NCBI RefSeq assembly: GCF_002250055.1
Contig: NZ_CP018866.1
Span: 3,092,501-3,156,500, forward strand
DNA: 64,000 bases
Direction of reading: 5' to 3'
Source of the DNA: Sutcliffiella cohnii
Lineage (GTDB): Bacteria; Bacillota; Bacilli; Bacillales; Bacillaceae_I
The translations under genes were made by a program, and so were the position numbers. Of this stretch, positions 1-8,632 are shown piece by piece; the stretch's first letter is position 1, and the number at the start of each line of letters is the position of its first letter. The notes below the pieces were generated by a model. It made no database searches, had not been told where the DNA came from, and was given only the letters and a program-made list of their open reading frames with translations.

Positions 1-277
1 TCGTTCTGGCCCGACAAGAAAGGTGCGGCGCTGCAGGTGGACGCTCTTTGTCCACCGGAAGTGACTGAATTATGTCTCGAGGGCCAAGCCGCCGGAGCTA
101 GACACAAAAGCGGAGGCGGCTCGTTCTGGCCCGACAAGCATAAGGCAGGCGCTGCAGGTGGACGCTCTTTGTCCACCGGAAGTGACTGACTTATGTCTCG
201 AGGGCCAAGCCGCCGGAGCTAGACGTAGCAACACAAAGTTAGTAGTTATCCATAACTTTCCACTTTTATAATTTCCT
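1..277. repeat. Two tandem copies of a GC-rich interspersed hairpin repeat plus a conserved AT-rich tail
   Basis: Copy 1 (about 1-104, cut by the window edge) and copy 2 (about 107-224) are nearly identical and much richer in GC than the surroundings. Each copy starts near AGGCGGCTCGTTCTGGCCC and ends near GGGCCAAGCCGCCGGAGCT. These ends are largely complementary, so a whole unit could fold into one long hairpin. Copy 2 is followed by a 53-base tail (225-277) that recurs almost exactly at 30569-30621. The tail contains TTATCCATA, one mismatch from a DnaA box. Bases 270-284 form the intact counterpart of the site occupied by the IS110 element at 30620. No reading frame is convincing here. Confidence 0.85.
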
Positions 278-287
278 AAACGATAAT

Positions 288-319
288 AAAAAACGGAAGT
301 GACTTCACTTCCGTTTTTT
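288..319 (-). terminator. Rho-independent terminator of the trmK-yqfO unit
   Basis: A near-perfect palindrome (stem AAAAAACGGAAGTGA with its complement, two-base centre) lies 18 bases beyond the yqfO stop codon. T-runs flank both sides, so it could work in either direction. Confidence 0.85.
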
Positions 320-336
320 ATTCGTTGTTTATCTAC

Positions 337-1458
337 CTAAACAAATGTAAAAGGATCTGTATTCGTTGTGGAAATAGCAATTTGAACATTCCATTTATTT
401 TTTGAAGCAAAATGGGCTAGTTTTTCTTCTACCCCTTTTTTCATTATTTTTTCTGCATAATGTCCTGCATCTACCACATGTAAACCAAGTGCCATTGCAT
501 CATGTGCAACATGGAAATAAACATCTCCTGTTACATACACATCTGCACCAGCAAATTTCGCATCATAAATATACTTATTACCATCCCCACCTAACACTGC
601 AACCTTTTCAATAACAGCATCATGCGGGCCGACAACTCGTACATTTTCCACTTCTAGCTTTTCTTTTACGTATTGGGCAAATTGTAGCAACGTCATTGTA
701 TTTTGCAATGTTCCAATTCTACCTAAACCTAATACTTCTCCTTTATTTTCCAACTCATAAATATCATAAGCTACTTCTTCATATGGATGTGCTTTTATCA
801 TTGCTGAAATGACTTTAGTCTCCATTGAGGAAGGAATTATTGTTTCAATACGTTTTTCTTGAACGGTTTCTAACTCATTAACTGCACCGATATAAGGATT
901 AGTACCAGCAAGTGGTTTAAAAGTACCTTCTCCTTCAATATTAAAAGTACAATGACTGTAGTTGCCGATATGTCCTGCTCCTGCAGTACTAATCGCGTCT
1001 CTAACTTCATCTACATGTGAAAAAGGTACAAATACTACTAATTTCTTTAACTTATCTTCTGTTGTAGGTGAGAGCACTTTTGTGTTTTGTAATTGTAAGG
1101 CTGACGCTAATAAATCATTCACACCACCTGGTGCAACATCTAAATTGGTATGTGCTACATAAACCGCAATGTTGTGTTGAATACATTTTGTTACAATTCT
1201 CCCTGCCGCACTATTAGGAGTCACATTCGGAAGCGGGCGAAAAATTGGAGGATGATGCGCAATAATAAGATCTGCCTTTTTTTCAATCGCTTCGTCTACT
1301 ACTGACTCTAACACATCTAAAGTAATCATGACGTTTTCAACTTTTTTATTTAATGTACCAATCTGCAAACCTATTTTATCTCCTTCTACTGCCAATTTTT
1401 TAGGCGAAAAGGATTCAAATGCTTGGATGATTTCGTAGCCATTTGGTATTTTATTCAC
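337..1458 (-). CDS. yqfO: Nif3-like dinuclear metal-centre protein (YqfO family)
   Basis: The 373-residue protein belongs to the Nif3/YqfO family (GTP cyclohydrolase 1 type 2-like), toroidal proteins with a two-metal site whose physiological substrate is still debated. Metal-binding candidates visible are the paired histidines at residues 68-69, H103 and D107 in AHTNLD, and the C-terminal HVAHDA and DAGHYAE stretches. The central insertion (about residues 130-230) corresponds to the PII/CutA-like domain typical of Bacillus members. It starts at GTG behind GGAGGAGATATT, and the GTG overlaps the trmK stop codon (GTGA), so the two genes are translationally coupled. This order downstream of sigA and cccA is the Bacillus one. 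Confidence 0.92.
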   Translation of the reverse strand: MNKIPNGYEIIQAFESFSPKKLAVEGDKIGLQIGTLNKKVENVMITLDVLESVVDEAIEKKADLIIAHHPPIFRPLPNVTPNSAAGRIVTKCIQHNIAVYVAHTNLDVAPGGVNDLLASALQLQNTKVLSPTTEDKLKKLVVFVPFSHVDEVRDAISTAGAGHIGNYSHCTFNIEGEGTFKPLAGTNPYIGAVNELETVQEKRIETIIPSSMETKVISAMIKAHPYEEVAYDIYELENKGEVLGLGRIGTLQNTMTLLQFAQYVKEKLEVENVRVVGPHDAVIEKVAVLGGDGNKYIYDAKFAGADVYVTGDVYFHVAHDAMALGLHVVDAGHYAEKIMKKGVEEKLAHFASKNKWNVQIAISTTNTDPFTFV

Positions 1459-2159
1459 AATATCTCCTCCACAATCGCAATCTTCTGGTGCAACTCCGCT
1501 TTTTTCTTTCTGTTCTCTTCACTTTCTGGAGCATTTTGTAATTGCGTTACAATTTGTTGCCAATGCAATTTTTCATGTTGCCATTTCTTCGTGAACACTT
1601 CACTTTTTTCTTTCATCAGGAATGGCCCTAAAAGTAAGCCAGCTTCTTTGTTTTCATGATAAGGTGCGATTGCTGTTCCTCTTTCCGCTACAACGATCTC
1701 ATATATCCGTTGGTCTTCCTCTAAAATTGTTTCAGCAATTATTTCCCAGTCATTTTGCAAAAGCCATTCTCTTACTTTATGAGTTCCTATATTAGGTTGT
1801 AGAATAAGCCTTTGAACGCCTTCTAGCTTGTTTTTGCCACGTTCTAATATAGATTGGATAAGGGTACCGCCCATTCCAGCAATCGTAATACAGTCAACTT
1901 CTCCAGGAGAAATTACATCGAGTCCATCTCCTTTTCTTACTGTAATGACATGTTGTAAATCTGATTTTTTTACTTGTTCTAATGCTGATTGGTAAGGTCC
2001 TTCAACAACTTCCCCTGCGATGGCGCTTTTGATCTGCTCTGTTAAGTAAGCATAGCAAGGGAGGTAGGCATGGTCAGATCCTATGTCTGCGATGGAGCTA
2101 CCTTTTGGAATATGTTTTACCACTTCTTCTAGTCGTTTGGAAAGTTTTAATTCATTCAA
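1455..2159 (-). CDS. trmK: tRNA (adenine(22)-N1)-methyltransferase
   Basis: The 234-residue protein matches TrmK (YqfN), which uses S-adenosylmethionine to make m1A at position 22 of several tRNAs. The SAM-binding motif IADIGSDHAYLP is at residues 23-34, and the TIAGMGGTLI stretch supplies the characteristic second motif. A C-terminal charged helical segment (about 170-234) fits the family's coiled-coil-like tail. The start appears to be TTG behind GGTGATTATC; no in-frame ATG lies nearby. Its stop overlaps the start of yqfO by four bases. Confidence 0.92.
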   Translation of the reverse strand: MNELKLSKRLEEVVKHIPKGSSIADIGSDHAYLPCYAYLTEQIKSAIAGEVVEGPYQSALEQVKKSDLQHVITVRKGDGLDVISPGEVDCITIAGMGGTLIQSILERGKNKLEGVQRLILQPNIGTHKVREWLLQNDWEIIAETILEEDQRIYEIVVAERGTAIAPYHENKEAGLLLGPFLMKEKSEVFTKKWQHEKLHWQQIVTQLQNAPESEENRKKKAELHQKIAIVEEIL

Positions 2160-2309
2160 CGATAATCACCACTATCTATGTATTGTTAAAATTTATGTAT
2201 GTTTAATCTTTTATTACTATAACAGTATTGGTATGATATTTTCCACTTCAACCTAAGTTTAAATTTTTAAATTCAAGATCTACCTGGTAATTCCATTAAT
2301 TATATCGCT

Positions 2310-2345
2310 AAAAAAAGTCCTCTACGAATGTAAAGGACTTTTTTT
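2310..2345 (-). terminator. Rho-independent terminator of cccA
   Basis: AAAAAAAGTCCT pairs with AGGACTTTTTTT around a 12-base loop. On the minus strand the stem is followed by a run of T. It separates cccA from trmK. The region 2160-2309 holds no gene I can support. Confidence 0.85.
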
Positions 2346-2425
2346 GCTTATAGAAAACGTATTCAATTAGTATTGAGCTTTTGCTTATTAATAAGATAAC
2401 CAAAAGTTAATACGCTTTCGCTTTA

Positions 2426-2791
2426 TTATTCAGTTTCTTCTTGTCCATAGTTAGCTAGCCATTCTGCTAAGATAGTTGCTTCTTCTGCAGTAGCTAGGTT
2501 TCCTGGCATAGTTCCTTGTCCATTAATGATGATGTCTTTAATTTCATCTTCAGAAAGACGCTCACCTACATCAGCTAAAGCCGGTGCAGATACACCTTGA
2601 AGCTCGTTTCCATGACAGCCTAAGCAAGATCTTTGTTGATAAAGCTCATCAGCAGTTAAAACTGCTGCCTCTTCACCACCACCATCAGCTAAATTGTTAG
2701 CTTGGTTTAATCCAACAAAGGATAATAAGAACATAAATCCAAGACCAAGCACCGCAATTAATGCAAATGGAATTAGCGGATTACGATTCAT
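2426..2791 (-). CDS. cccA: Membrane-anchored cytochrome c550
   Basis: This is a 121-residue c-type cytochrome. One transmembrane anchor (about residues 7-28) is followed by a low-complexity acidic linker and a small haem domain. The haem attachment motif CLGCH is at residues 56-60, and M95 in GTMPG is the likely sixth iron ligand. It would carry electrons on the outer face of the membrane, like B. subtilis CccA, which also sits next to sigA. The start at 2791 was chosen because AAGGAGG lies nine bases upstream; the frame extends eight codons further but without a ribosome binding site. Confidence 0.9.
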   Translation of the reverse strand: MNRNPLIPFALIAVLGLGFMFLLSFVGLNQANNLADGGGEEAAVLTADELYQQRSCLGCHGNELQGVSAPALADVGERLSEDEIKDIIINGQGTMPGNLATAEEATILAEWLANYGQEETE

Positions 2792-2927
2792 CGATTTCAA
2801 CCTCCTTATGTACATACGTTAGGTCATTATTTATTATAATACAAGCAACCTCTATTTTACTTCATATTTTACCATAGGAAAAGACCAAATTAAAAACTCT
2901 CTTTTATAATTCACAGATTAGACAAAA

Positions 2928-2951
2928 AAACTTCATCATTTGATGAAGTTT
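2928..2951 (-). terminator. Rho-independent terminator of the acyl-CoA dehydrogenase gene
   Basis: AAACTTCATCA pairs with TGATGAAGTTT, and on the minus strand the stem runs straight into seven T. It lies 21 bases beyond the stop codon. Confidence 0.85.
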
Positions 2952-2971
2952 TTCATAAAAAGTAATATTAT

Positions 2972-4111
2972 TTAACAGCCAAGTTGTCTAGCAATGACCA
3001 TTCTTTGTACTTCAGAAGTACCTTCCCCTATTTCTAGCAATTTCCCATCGCGCATGTAACGTTCCACATGATAGTCTTTCATATATCCGTAACCACCGTG
3101 AAGCTGAACAGCTTGATCGGCAATTTCCATACAAATTTCTGATGCGTATAGTTTACACATTGAAGCTTCTTTCGAATACGGTCTACCTTGGTCCTTTAAC
3201 CACGCAGCCTTATAAACCATATTTCGAGCCAGCTCTAGCTTCATTGCCATATCGGCTAACTTAAATTGATTCACTTGGAAACTTGAAATAGAGCGGCCAA
3301 ATTGTTTCCTTTCTTTCGAATAAGCGAGCGCTCGCTCAAAAGCTGCCTGAGCGATTCCTACAGCCATTGCACCAATTCCGATACGACCACCGTCAAGAGT
3401 AATTAAAAATTGTTTAAAGCCCTCTCCACGTTTCCCTAATAGGTTTTCTTTTGGTACTTTAACATCTTCTAATACTAACTCAGTCGTATTAGACGAATTT
3501 AATCCCATTTTTTCATAGTTATCAATTACATGAAATCCTGGTGCGTTTGTAGGTACGATAATAGCAGAAATCTCTTTTTCGGCACCATTACGTCCAGTAA
3601 TTGCTGTTAGAGCTAGGTGTTTCGCATAGGAAGCATTAGTAATAAAACATTTATTACCATTTATAACATACTCATCACCTGCTTCTATCGCTGTTGTTTG
3701 TGTTCCCCCTGCATCTGAGCCAGCATTTGGCTCTGTTAACCCAAATGCTCCAAAAGATTCACCAGTACAAATCGGAGTTAAATATTTTTCTTTTTGCTCT
3801 TTCGTACCAAACATGTTTATAGGTGAACCACCTAAAGAAATATGTGCAGAGTAAGTGATACCTGTAGATCCACAAGCTCGACTTAACTCTTCGACTACAA
3901 TAGCAAAACTTACCGTATCACCACCAGCACCACCATACTCCTCCGGGAAGGGCAAGCCCATAATTCCTAAATCAGCTAACTGATTGAATATTTCTAACGG
4001 AAATTCCTTTGTTCGGTCCCTTTCTAATGCTCCTGGTGCAACTTCTTCATCTGAAAATTCACGAATTGTTTTTTTTATAAGCGCTTGTTCTTGCGTTAAA
4101 TCAAAGTTCAT
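2972..4111 (-). CDS. Acyl-CoA dehydrogenase (short/medium-chain type)
   Basis: The 379-residue flavoprotein has the full acyl-CoA dehydrogenase layout: helical N-terminal domain, central beta domain with FGLTEPNAGSDAGG, and C-terminal helical domain ending in IGEGTSEVQRMVIARQL. The glutamate of GEGTSE (about residue 363) is the expected catalytic base. It would oxidise an acyl-CoA to the enoyl-CoA and pass electrons to ETF; chain length cannot be read from sequence alone. The start at 4111 follows GGGGGAGAG, and the 16 extra upstream codons lack a binding site. The gene stands alone with its own promoter, a catabolite-repression site and a terminator. It is an insertion relative to the B. subtilis sigA-cccA order. 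Confidence 0.88.
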   Translation of the reverse strand: MNFDLTQEQALIKKTIREFSDEEVAPGALERDRTKEFPLEIFNQLADLGIMGLPFPEEYGGAGGDTVSFAIVVEELSRACGSTGITYSAHISLGGSPINMFGTKEQKEKYLTPICTGESFGAFGLTEPNAGSDAGGTQTTAIEAGDEYVINGNKCFITNASYAKHLALTAITGRNGAEKEISAIIVPTNAPGFHVIDNYEKMGLNSSNTTELVLEDVKVPKENLLGKRGEGFKQFLITLDGGRIGIGAMAVGIAQAAFERALAYSKERKQFGRSISSFQVNQFKLADMAMKLELARNMVYKAAWLKDQGRPYSKEASMCKLYASEICMEIADQAVQLHGGYGYMKDYHVERYMRDGKLLEIGEGTSEVQRMVIARQLGC

Positions 4112-4143
4112 CTTCTCTCCCCCTTTATTCTTCCGAAAAACTA

Positions 4144-4159
4144 TTGAATACGCTTTCAA
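4144..4159 (-). promoter_or_regulatory. Catabolite-responsive element (CcpA site) of the acyl-CoA dehydrogenase gene
   Basis: TTGAAAGCGTATTCAA on the minus strand fits the CcpA consensus WTGNAARCGNWWWCAW at every fixed position. It lies just downstream of the -10 element and covers the expected transcription start, where CcpA binding represses. Confidence 0.75.
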
Positions 4160-4163
4160 ATGT

Positions 4164-4193
4164 ATTATAATAGAAGGAGAGTAATATTCTCAA
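4164..4193 (-). promoter_or_regulatory. SigA-type promoter of the acyl-CoA dehydrogenase gene
   Basis: TTGAGA (4188-4193), an 18-base spacer and a perfect TATAAT (4164-4169) read toward the gene. Confidence 0.65.
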
Positions 4194-4221
4194 CTTTTAA
4201 AAAACATAAAAATTTCTGATA

Positions 4222-4764
4222 TTATTGCAATATTATAAATAAGATAATCACAAGAAATGTAAAGATAGAAACAACGTGTAAGTAGTACCACCTTTTCCAA
4301 ATACCAATCAATAGCCAAACGAGAGCTTGAAATGCTACTAATATAGTAAAAAAGCGAGGTCCAACATTTACCATTTCAGCTAAAGTTACTGAGAAAACAA
4401 GTAATAATAAAATAAGTACAATTACTGGTATGTGGATAAAATGACCTTCCTTAGAAAATAAAGTAAGTCCTAAAAACGCAATTACGATAAAAATCGACAG
4501 AATGACCATTTGCAATTGGCTCGACAATTCAGTAAAATAAATGACAAGAAAAGTAAATGGTACTAATAACGGGAGAAACAATCCGAACAAACGTAATGCT
4601 ATATTTCCTCTAAGCTTTGATGCTTTTTGGGTTATTGTATTATCTATTTCCGTACCTTCTGAATAAAGAGCTAATAAATAATTACAATATTGTTCTGGTA
4701 ACAAACGATTCTGCTTCCAATATTTAATTTCATTTATAATAATTGATTTTCTTTGATCACGCAT
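4222..4764 (-). CDS. Uncharacterised multi-pass membrane protein
   Basis: I do not recognise a named family for this 180-residue protein. A soluble N-terminal segment of about 60 residues (MRDQRKSIIINEIKYWKQ...) with aromatic and basic residues is followed by five or so hydrophobic stretches, ending in a very hydrophobic C-terminus (VSIFTFLVIILFIILQ). The YWKQNRLLPEQYCNYLLALY stretch resembles the short helical motif at the front of some DUF2157-like membrane proteins, but this is only a resemblance. GGAGGG seven bases upstream supports the start at 4764. It lies between sigA and the acyl-CoA dehydrogenase, separated from sigA by a terminator-like hairpin. Confidence 0.7.
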   Translation of the reverse strand: MRDQRKSIIINEIKYWKQNRLLPEQYCNYLLALYSEGTEIDNTITQKASKLRGNIALRLFGLFLPLLVPFTFLVIYFTELSSQLQMVILSIFIVIAFLGLTLFSKEGHFIHIPVIVLILLLLVFSVTLAEMVNVGPRFFTILVAFQALVWLLIGIWKRWYYLHVVSIFTFLVIILFIILQ

Positions 4765-4829
4765 ATTGGACCCTCCAATAAGTTTTAAAGACAGAAAATT
4801 CACTTTTTAATTATAAAATAAAAAAGAAA

Positions 4830-4860
4830 TAGCCTACTTTTATTGTCTAAAAGTAAACTA
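4830..4860 (-). terminator. Probable terminator of the dnaG-sigA operon
   Basis: TACTTTT pairs with AAAAGTA and is extended by TAG/CTA. On the minus strand a T-rich stretch follows, 15 bases beyond the sigA stop. Confidence 0.65.
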
Positions 4861-4874
4861 CTTCTTGGTATTAA

Positions 4875-5999
4875 TTATTCAAGAAAATCTTTTAATCGTT
4901 TACTACGACTAGGATGTCTTAATTTTCTTAAAGCCTTTGCTTCAATCTGACGAATACGTTCTCTTGTAACACCGAAGACTTTACCTACTTCTTCTAACGT
5001 TCTAGTACGTCCGTCATCCAATCCAAAGCGTAAACGTAGTACATTCTCTTCACGATCTGTTAAAGTGTCTAAAACGTCTTCTAATTGCTCTTTAAGAAGC
5101 TCGTACGCGGCATGATCAGAAGGAGATGTTGCATCCTGGTCTTCAATAAAATCACCTAAGTGCGAATCATCTTCTTCACCAATAGGAGTTTCTAACGAAA
5201 CAGGTTCTTGAGCAATTTTTAAAATTTCCCTTACTTTGTCAGGAGTCAGATCCATATCTTCTCCAATTTCTTCCGGTGTTGGTTCGCGACCTAAATCTTG
5301 TAAAAGTTGACGTTGTACTCGAATAAGTTTATTAATTGTTTCAACCATATGCACAGGAATACGAATTGTACGGGCTTGGTCTGCTATTGCACGAGTAATA
5401 GCTTGACGAATCCACCATGTTGCGTAAGTGGAAAATTTAAATCCTTTGCGATAATCAAACTTCTCTACAGCTTTGATTAATCCCATATTCCCTTCTTGAA
5501 TTAAATCAAGGAACAACATTCCACGACCGACGTAACGCTTAGCAATACTTACAACGAGGCGTAAATTTGCTTCTGCTAGTCGTCGTTTTGCTTCTTCGTC
5601 GCCTTGCTCAATTCGGTTAGCTAATTCAATCTCTTCTTCAGCGGAGAGTAAATCAACACGTCCAATTTCTTTTAAGTACATACGAACAGGATCATTAATT
5701 TTAACTCCCGGTGGAACTGTTAAATCATTTAAATCAAATTCTTCTTCTTTTGCTAATTCCTTAACGTTTGGATTTTCAGGTTCTTCACCTTCAGCGATGA
5801 TTTCAACGCCTTGTTCACCTAGAAACTCATAATATTCATCCATCTGGTCGGACTCTATTTCAAAACTTGACATCCGTTCAGCTATTTCTTCATAGGTAAG
5901 GACACCACGTTTTTTTCCAACCTCTGTTAATTGTTCTTTCACTTGTTCAATTGTTAATTCTGCTTCCATATCTTTAGAATGTGCTGACTTTTCGGCCAT
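4875..5999 (-). CDS. rpoD: RNA polymerase primary sigma factor SigA
   Basis: This 374-residue protein is the housekeeping sigma factor (sigA in Bacillus), which directs RNA polymerase to TTGACA/TATAAT promoters. Region 1.1 is short and acidic at the N-terminus. Region 2 is centred on [16 protein letters not shown] and [17 protein letters not shown]. Region 3 follows, and the region 4 helix-turn-helix [20 protein letters not shown] recognises the -35 element. The length is that of B. subtilis SigA. GGAGGGACCGTG places the start at MAEKSAHS (5999). It follows dnaG by 44 bases, as in other Bacilli, forming the old macromolecular synthesis operon. Confidence 0.98.
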   Translation of the reverse strand: MAEKSAHSKDMEAELTIEQVKEQLTEVGKKRGVLTYEEIAERMSSFEIESDQMDEYYEFLGEQGVEIIAEGEEPENPNVKELAKEEEFDLNDLTVPPGVKINDPVRMYLKEIGRVDLLSAEEEIELANRIEQGDEEAKRRLAEANLRLVVSIAKRYVGRGMLFLDLIQEGNMGLIKAVEKFDYRKGFKFSTYATWWIRQAITRAIADQARTIRIPVHMVETINKLIRVQRQLLQDLGREPTPEEIGEDMDLTPDKVREILKIAQEPVSLETPIGEEDDSHLGDFIEDQDATSPSDHAAYELLKEQLEDVLDTLTDREENVLRLRFGLDDGRTRTLEEVGKVFGVTRERIRQIEAKALRKLRHPSRSKRLKDFLE

Positions 6000-6043
6000 C
6001 ACGGTCCCTCCTTCCAACATTGAAACGCGATAAGAGGCATTTA

Positions 6044-7858
6044 TTACTGTTTGAGTAGTTTTTTTAATTGGATAATCTCCATAGCAATTTGCGCAGCTTT
6101 CATAATGTCCTTCTTTTGTTCCGCTTGTTGTTTTTCTATTTCCTTTTCTTTTATTGTTAACATCTTTGGATAATTCAACACCTGTTTAATGTAATCATTC
6201 AATACTACATCATTTACTTCATCCTCAACTGTTAACATTGCTAGTTCGGAAACGAGTCGTTTTATGTTTTCGTCTGTTATTCTTTCTAATAGAAGACTAA
6301 TATTTGGTTCAAACCCCTCTTCATAAAAAGCATATAAATAAGCTGCTATTGCTTTATGCTGCTCTATGTTAAAGGAGCCTTGAATTTGATCTTGTACTTT
6401 ATCGGATATGTCTCTGTTTCTTAACATATGCGCTAGTAAAAATCGTTCAGCGTTCTCATATGCTGGTCGAAGCTTGTGAGAAAGAACTACCTTTGAAACT
6501 GGTTTCTTGATGGTAATGTCTTCCTTCTCTTGATTTTTACTGTTCTTTTTGGAAAACTTTTGTAGTTGCTCTTTTAAAGCTTCCAGTGATAAAGAAAACT
6601 CGGAAGATAATTGACGAAGATAATGGTCTCGCTCTACTGCGTTATGTAAATAACTAATTTCTTGTAGAACGGAATCAATATAATTCATTTTTACGCCTTC
6701 GTCATTTAAATCTTTCCCTTTTCGGAAATATTTTAACTTAAATGCCATGAACGTTAGGCTTGCCCCTAATACATCATCTTTAAATGACTCCGGACCTTTT
6801 TTGCGGATGTAGTCATCAGGGTCTAGACCGTCTGGTAACGTTGCAATTCTTATAGTACAACCATGTTTAGTTAATAAATTGGCAGCTCGAAAGGCAGCCT
6901 CCACTCCTGCATTATCACCGTCGTAGCAAATAGTTACGTTCTCTACATTTCTCCTAATAATTCTTGCTTGATCGTCCGTCAAAGATGTTCCCATTGTTGC
7001 AATCGAATGAAAAACACCTGCACGATCTGCGGCTATTACATCTGCAAACCCTTCAAAAAGGATTACTTTTTGTTCCTTTCGAATATGGGATCTTGCTTGG
7101 TGAAAATTGTAAAGAACCTGACTTTTGTTAAAAATAATGGTTTCTGGAGAATTTAAATACTTTGGTTCCCCTTTTCCTAAAACTCTTCCTGAGAAAGCAA
7201 TTAAGTTCCCTTTATGATCATATATAGGAAACATAATTCGATCACGAAAGCGGTCAAAATACTCAAACTTCTCTTCTTTTTCAATTAGTAATCCAGCTTT
7301 TTCAAGTAAGGATTCTTTGAAACCCCTTTTTGTTAGAAACTTTAATGCAAAATCCCAACTATTAAGGGAATACCCGATTCCAAACTTTTTTATCGTGTCA
7401 TCTGTAAAGTCTCGAGAAGTTAAATAGTCATATGCATGTTGACCCTCTTTTGTATTTAGGAGTAAATGATGGTAAAATTTCTGTAAGAGCATATGAGCAT
7501 TTGTCATTTGACTTTTCTCACTGCTATTAGCAGAAGTTTCATTTGAAGTAAGCTGAACGTCTTGTTCAATTTCAACATTCGAAACTTTAGCTAGTTTTTG
7601 TGCTGCTTCGACAAAACTTATACCTTCAATATCCATTATAAAATTAAATGCATTTCCACCAGCACCACAACCAAAACAGTGAAATATTTGCTTATCTGGT
7701 GAAACGGAAAAAGAAGGTGTACTCTCACCATGGAATGGACATAAGCCAAAAAAATTTCTTCCTTGTTTCTTTAAACTTACATATTCACTTATTACTTCTA
7801 CAATATCAGTCGATTGTCTTATTTGTTCAATTGTATTTTCAGGAATTCTTATAGTCAT
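6044..7858 (-). CDS. dnaG: DNA primase
   Basis: The 604-residue primase makes RNA primers at the replication fork. The N-terminal zinc ribbon is complete (C40, H43, C61, C64 in LCPFHGES and FHCFGCG). The TOPRIM core follows, with [13 protein letters not shown] and the metal-binding YDGDNAG. The C-terminal part (about 440-604) corresponds to the helicase-interacting domain that contacts DnaC in Bacilli. The start ATG lies 14 bases after the yqxD relic's stop, with GGAGTG as the binding site. The gene continues into sigA and is probably cotranscribed with it. Confidence 0.97.
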   Translation of the reverse strand: MTIRIPENTIEQIRQSTDIVEVISEYVSLKKQGRNFFGLCPFHGESTPSFSVSPDKQIFHCFGCGAGGNAFNFIMDIEGISFVEAAQKLAKVSNVEIEQDVQLTSNETSANSSEKSQMTNAHMLLQKFYHHLLLNTKEGQHAYDYLTSRDFTDDTIKKFGIGYSLNSWDFALKFLTKRGFKESLLEKAGLLIEKEEKFEYFDRFRDRIMFPIYDHKGNLIAFSGRVLGKGEPKYLNSPETIIFNKSQVLYNFHQARSHIRKEQKVILFEGFADVIAADRAGVFHSIATMGTSLTDDQARIIRRNVENVTICYDGDNAGVEAAFRAANLLTKHGCTIRIATLPDGLDPDDYIRKKGPESFKDDVLGASLTFMAFKLKYFRKGKDLNDEGVKMNYIDSVLQEISYLHNAVERDHYLRQLSSEFSLSLEALKEQLQKFSKKNSKNQEKEDITIKKPVSKVVLSHKLRPAYENAERFLLAHMLRNRDISDKVQDQIQGSFNIEQHKAIAAYLYAFYEEGFEPNISLLLERITDENIKRLVSELAMLTVEDEVNDVVLNDYIKQVLNYPKMLTIKEKEIEKQQAEQKKDIMKAAQIAMEIIQLKKLLKQ

Positions 7859-7872
7859 AAAAACACTCCATG

Positions 7873-8310
7873 CTATAATATTCTACTTAAAATCTTGAAT
7901 TCCTTCATAGTTCGACAAAATTCTTGAAAGTGAAGTAGTAAATTGCTGTCGTTCTCTTCTGTAAAAGGCTTTGGCCCTTCTACATACTTTCCACTTCTAC
8001 GTTTATTAGCTGATAAGTAACGTAAATGTAGGCTGAAATCCATTTCATCCTCTTTATATACCTTTCCACGCGATGATATTACGTAAACGTTTCGACCGAT
8101 TAACATACTAGCAAGCCCATGATCTTGAGTTATTACAACGTCGCCTTTTTTTACAGCATTCATTATGTATAAGTCTGCAGATTCTTTTCCTTCATCGACA
8201 TAAACTCAAGTACCTTTTATTTCTCTTTTTATAACATGAGAATAGGGATGCTACTTATAAGTCTCTCCTTGAAATGTAGAGCACATATGGCTTATGCGTC
8301 TACTTAACAC
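7873..8310 (-). pseudogene. yqxD: Decayed yqxD (YaiI/UPF0178 family) gene
   Basis: The 3' part still reads as the C-terminal two thirds of YqxD (DLYIMNAVKKGDVVITQDHG..., LRYLSANKRRSGKY, GPKPFTEEN). Just upstream, in the same frame, VYVDEGKESA is preceded by TGA (8206-8208) exactly where relatives have tryptophan (consensus W-V/I-Y-V-D), a likely TGG-to-TGA change. Further upstream YSHVIKREIKG continues in frame, but the preceding VAS lies in another frame, implying one extra C. The conserved VDADACP start survives only as VDA-stop-A at 8289-8303. The 96-residue open part lacks the N-terminal acidic motif, so it is probably not functional. Confidence 0.8.
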
Positions 8311-8611
8311 TTTTGGAAAACTGTTTTCTTGCATATATAATGGTTTCTACATCCCTTCTCAAAAACCTTCTTTTTTCGATTTCTTTTTTTCTTTTGTCGA
8401 ACGAAAATATCTACGATACCTTGACTTACAGATATTTTTAGTTTATTCGTTTATTGGTCTATCTAAACATGCAAAGGCATATTTTTATCACAATTTTTAA
8501 TTATAATATATAAATATTAAAAAGACTAGTGATTTATCTCTATAAAAAATATTGTTTTTCATCCATTTTTAGTACATGATTTTTAATTTTCCTTTCCTTA
8601 CCGAAAAAGAA
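8311..8611. other. Intergenic stretch without supported genes
   Basis: AT-rich sequence between the yqxD relic and ppsR. The short frames in it show no family resemblance and no binding sites. I see nothing functional. Confidence 0.5.
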
Positions 8612-8631
8612 GAGCACATTCATTTGTGCTC
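8612..8631 (-). terminator. Terminator of ccpN-ppsR
   Basis: GAGCACA and TGTGCTC form a seven-base stem with a six-base loop. It abuts the ppsR stop and is followed on the minus strand by a T-rich run. Confidence 0.65.
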
Positions 8632-8632
8632 C

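Noticed and set aside
2351-2366. CcpA site (TAGAAAACGTATTCAA)
   Set aside because: It has one mismatch and lies between the cccA stop and its terminator, not near a promoter.
8294-8500. 68-residue plus-strand frame
   Set aside because: It overlaps the yqxD relic and AT-rich sequence, without a ribosome binding site or family resemblance.
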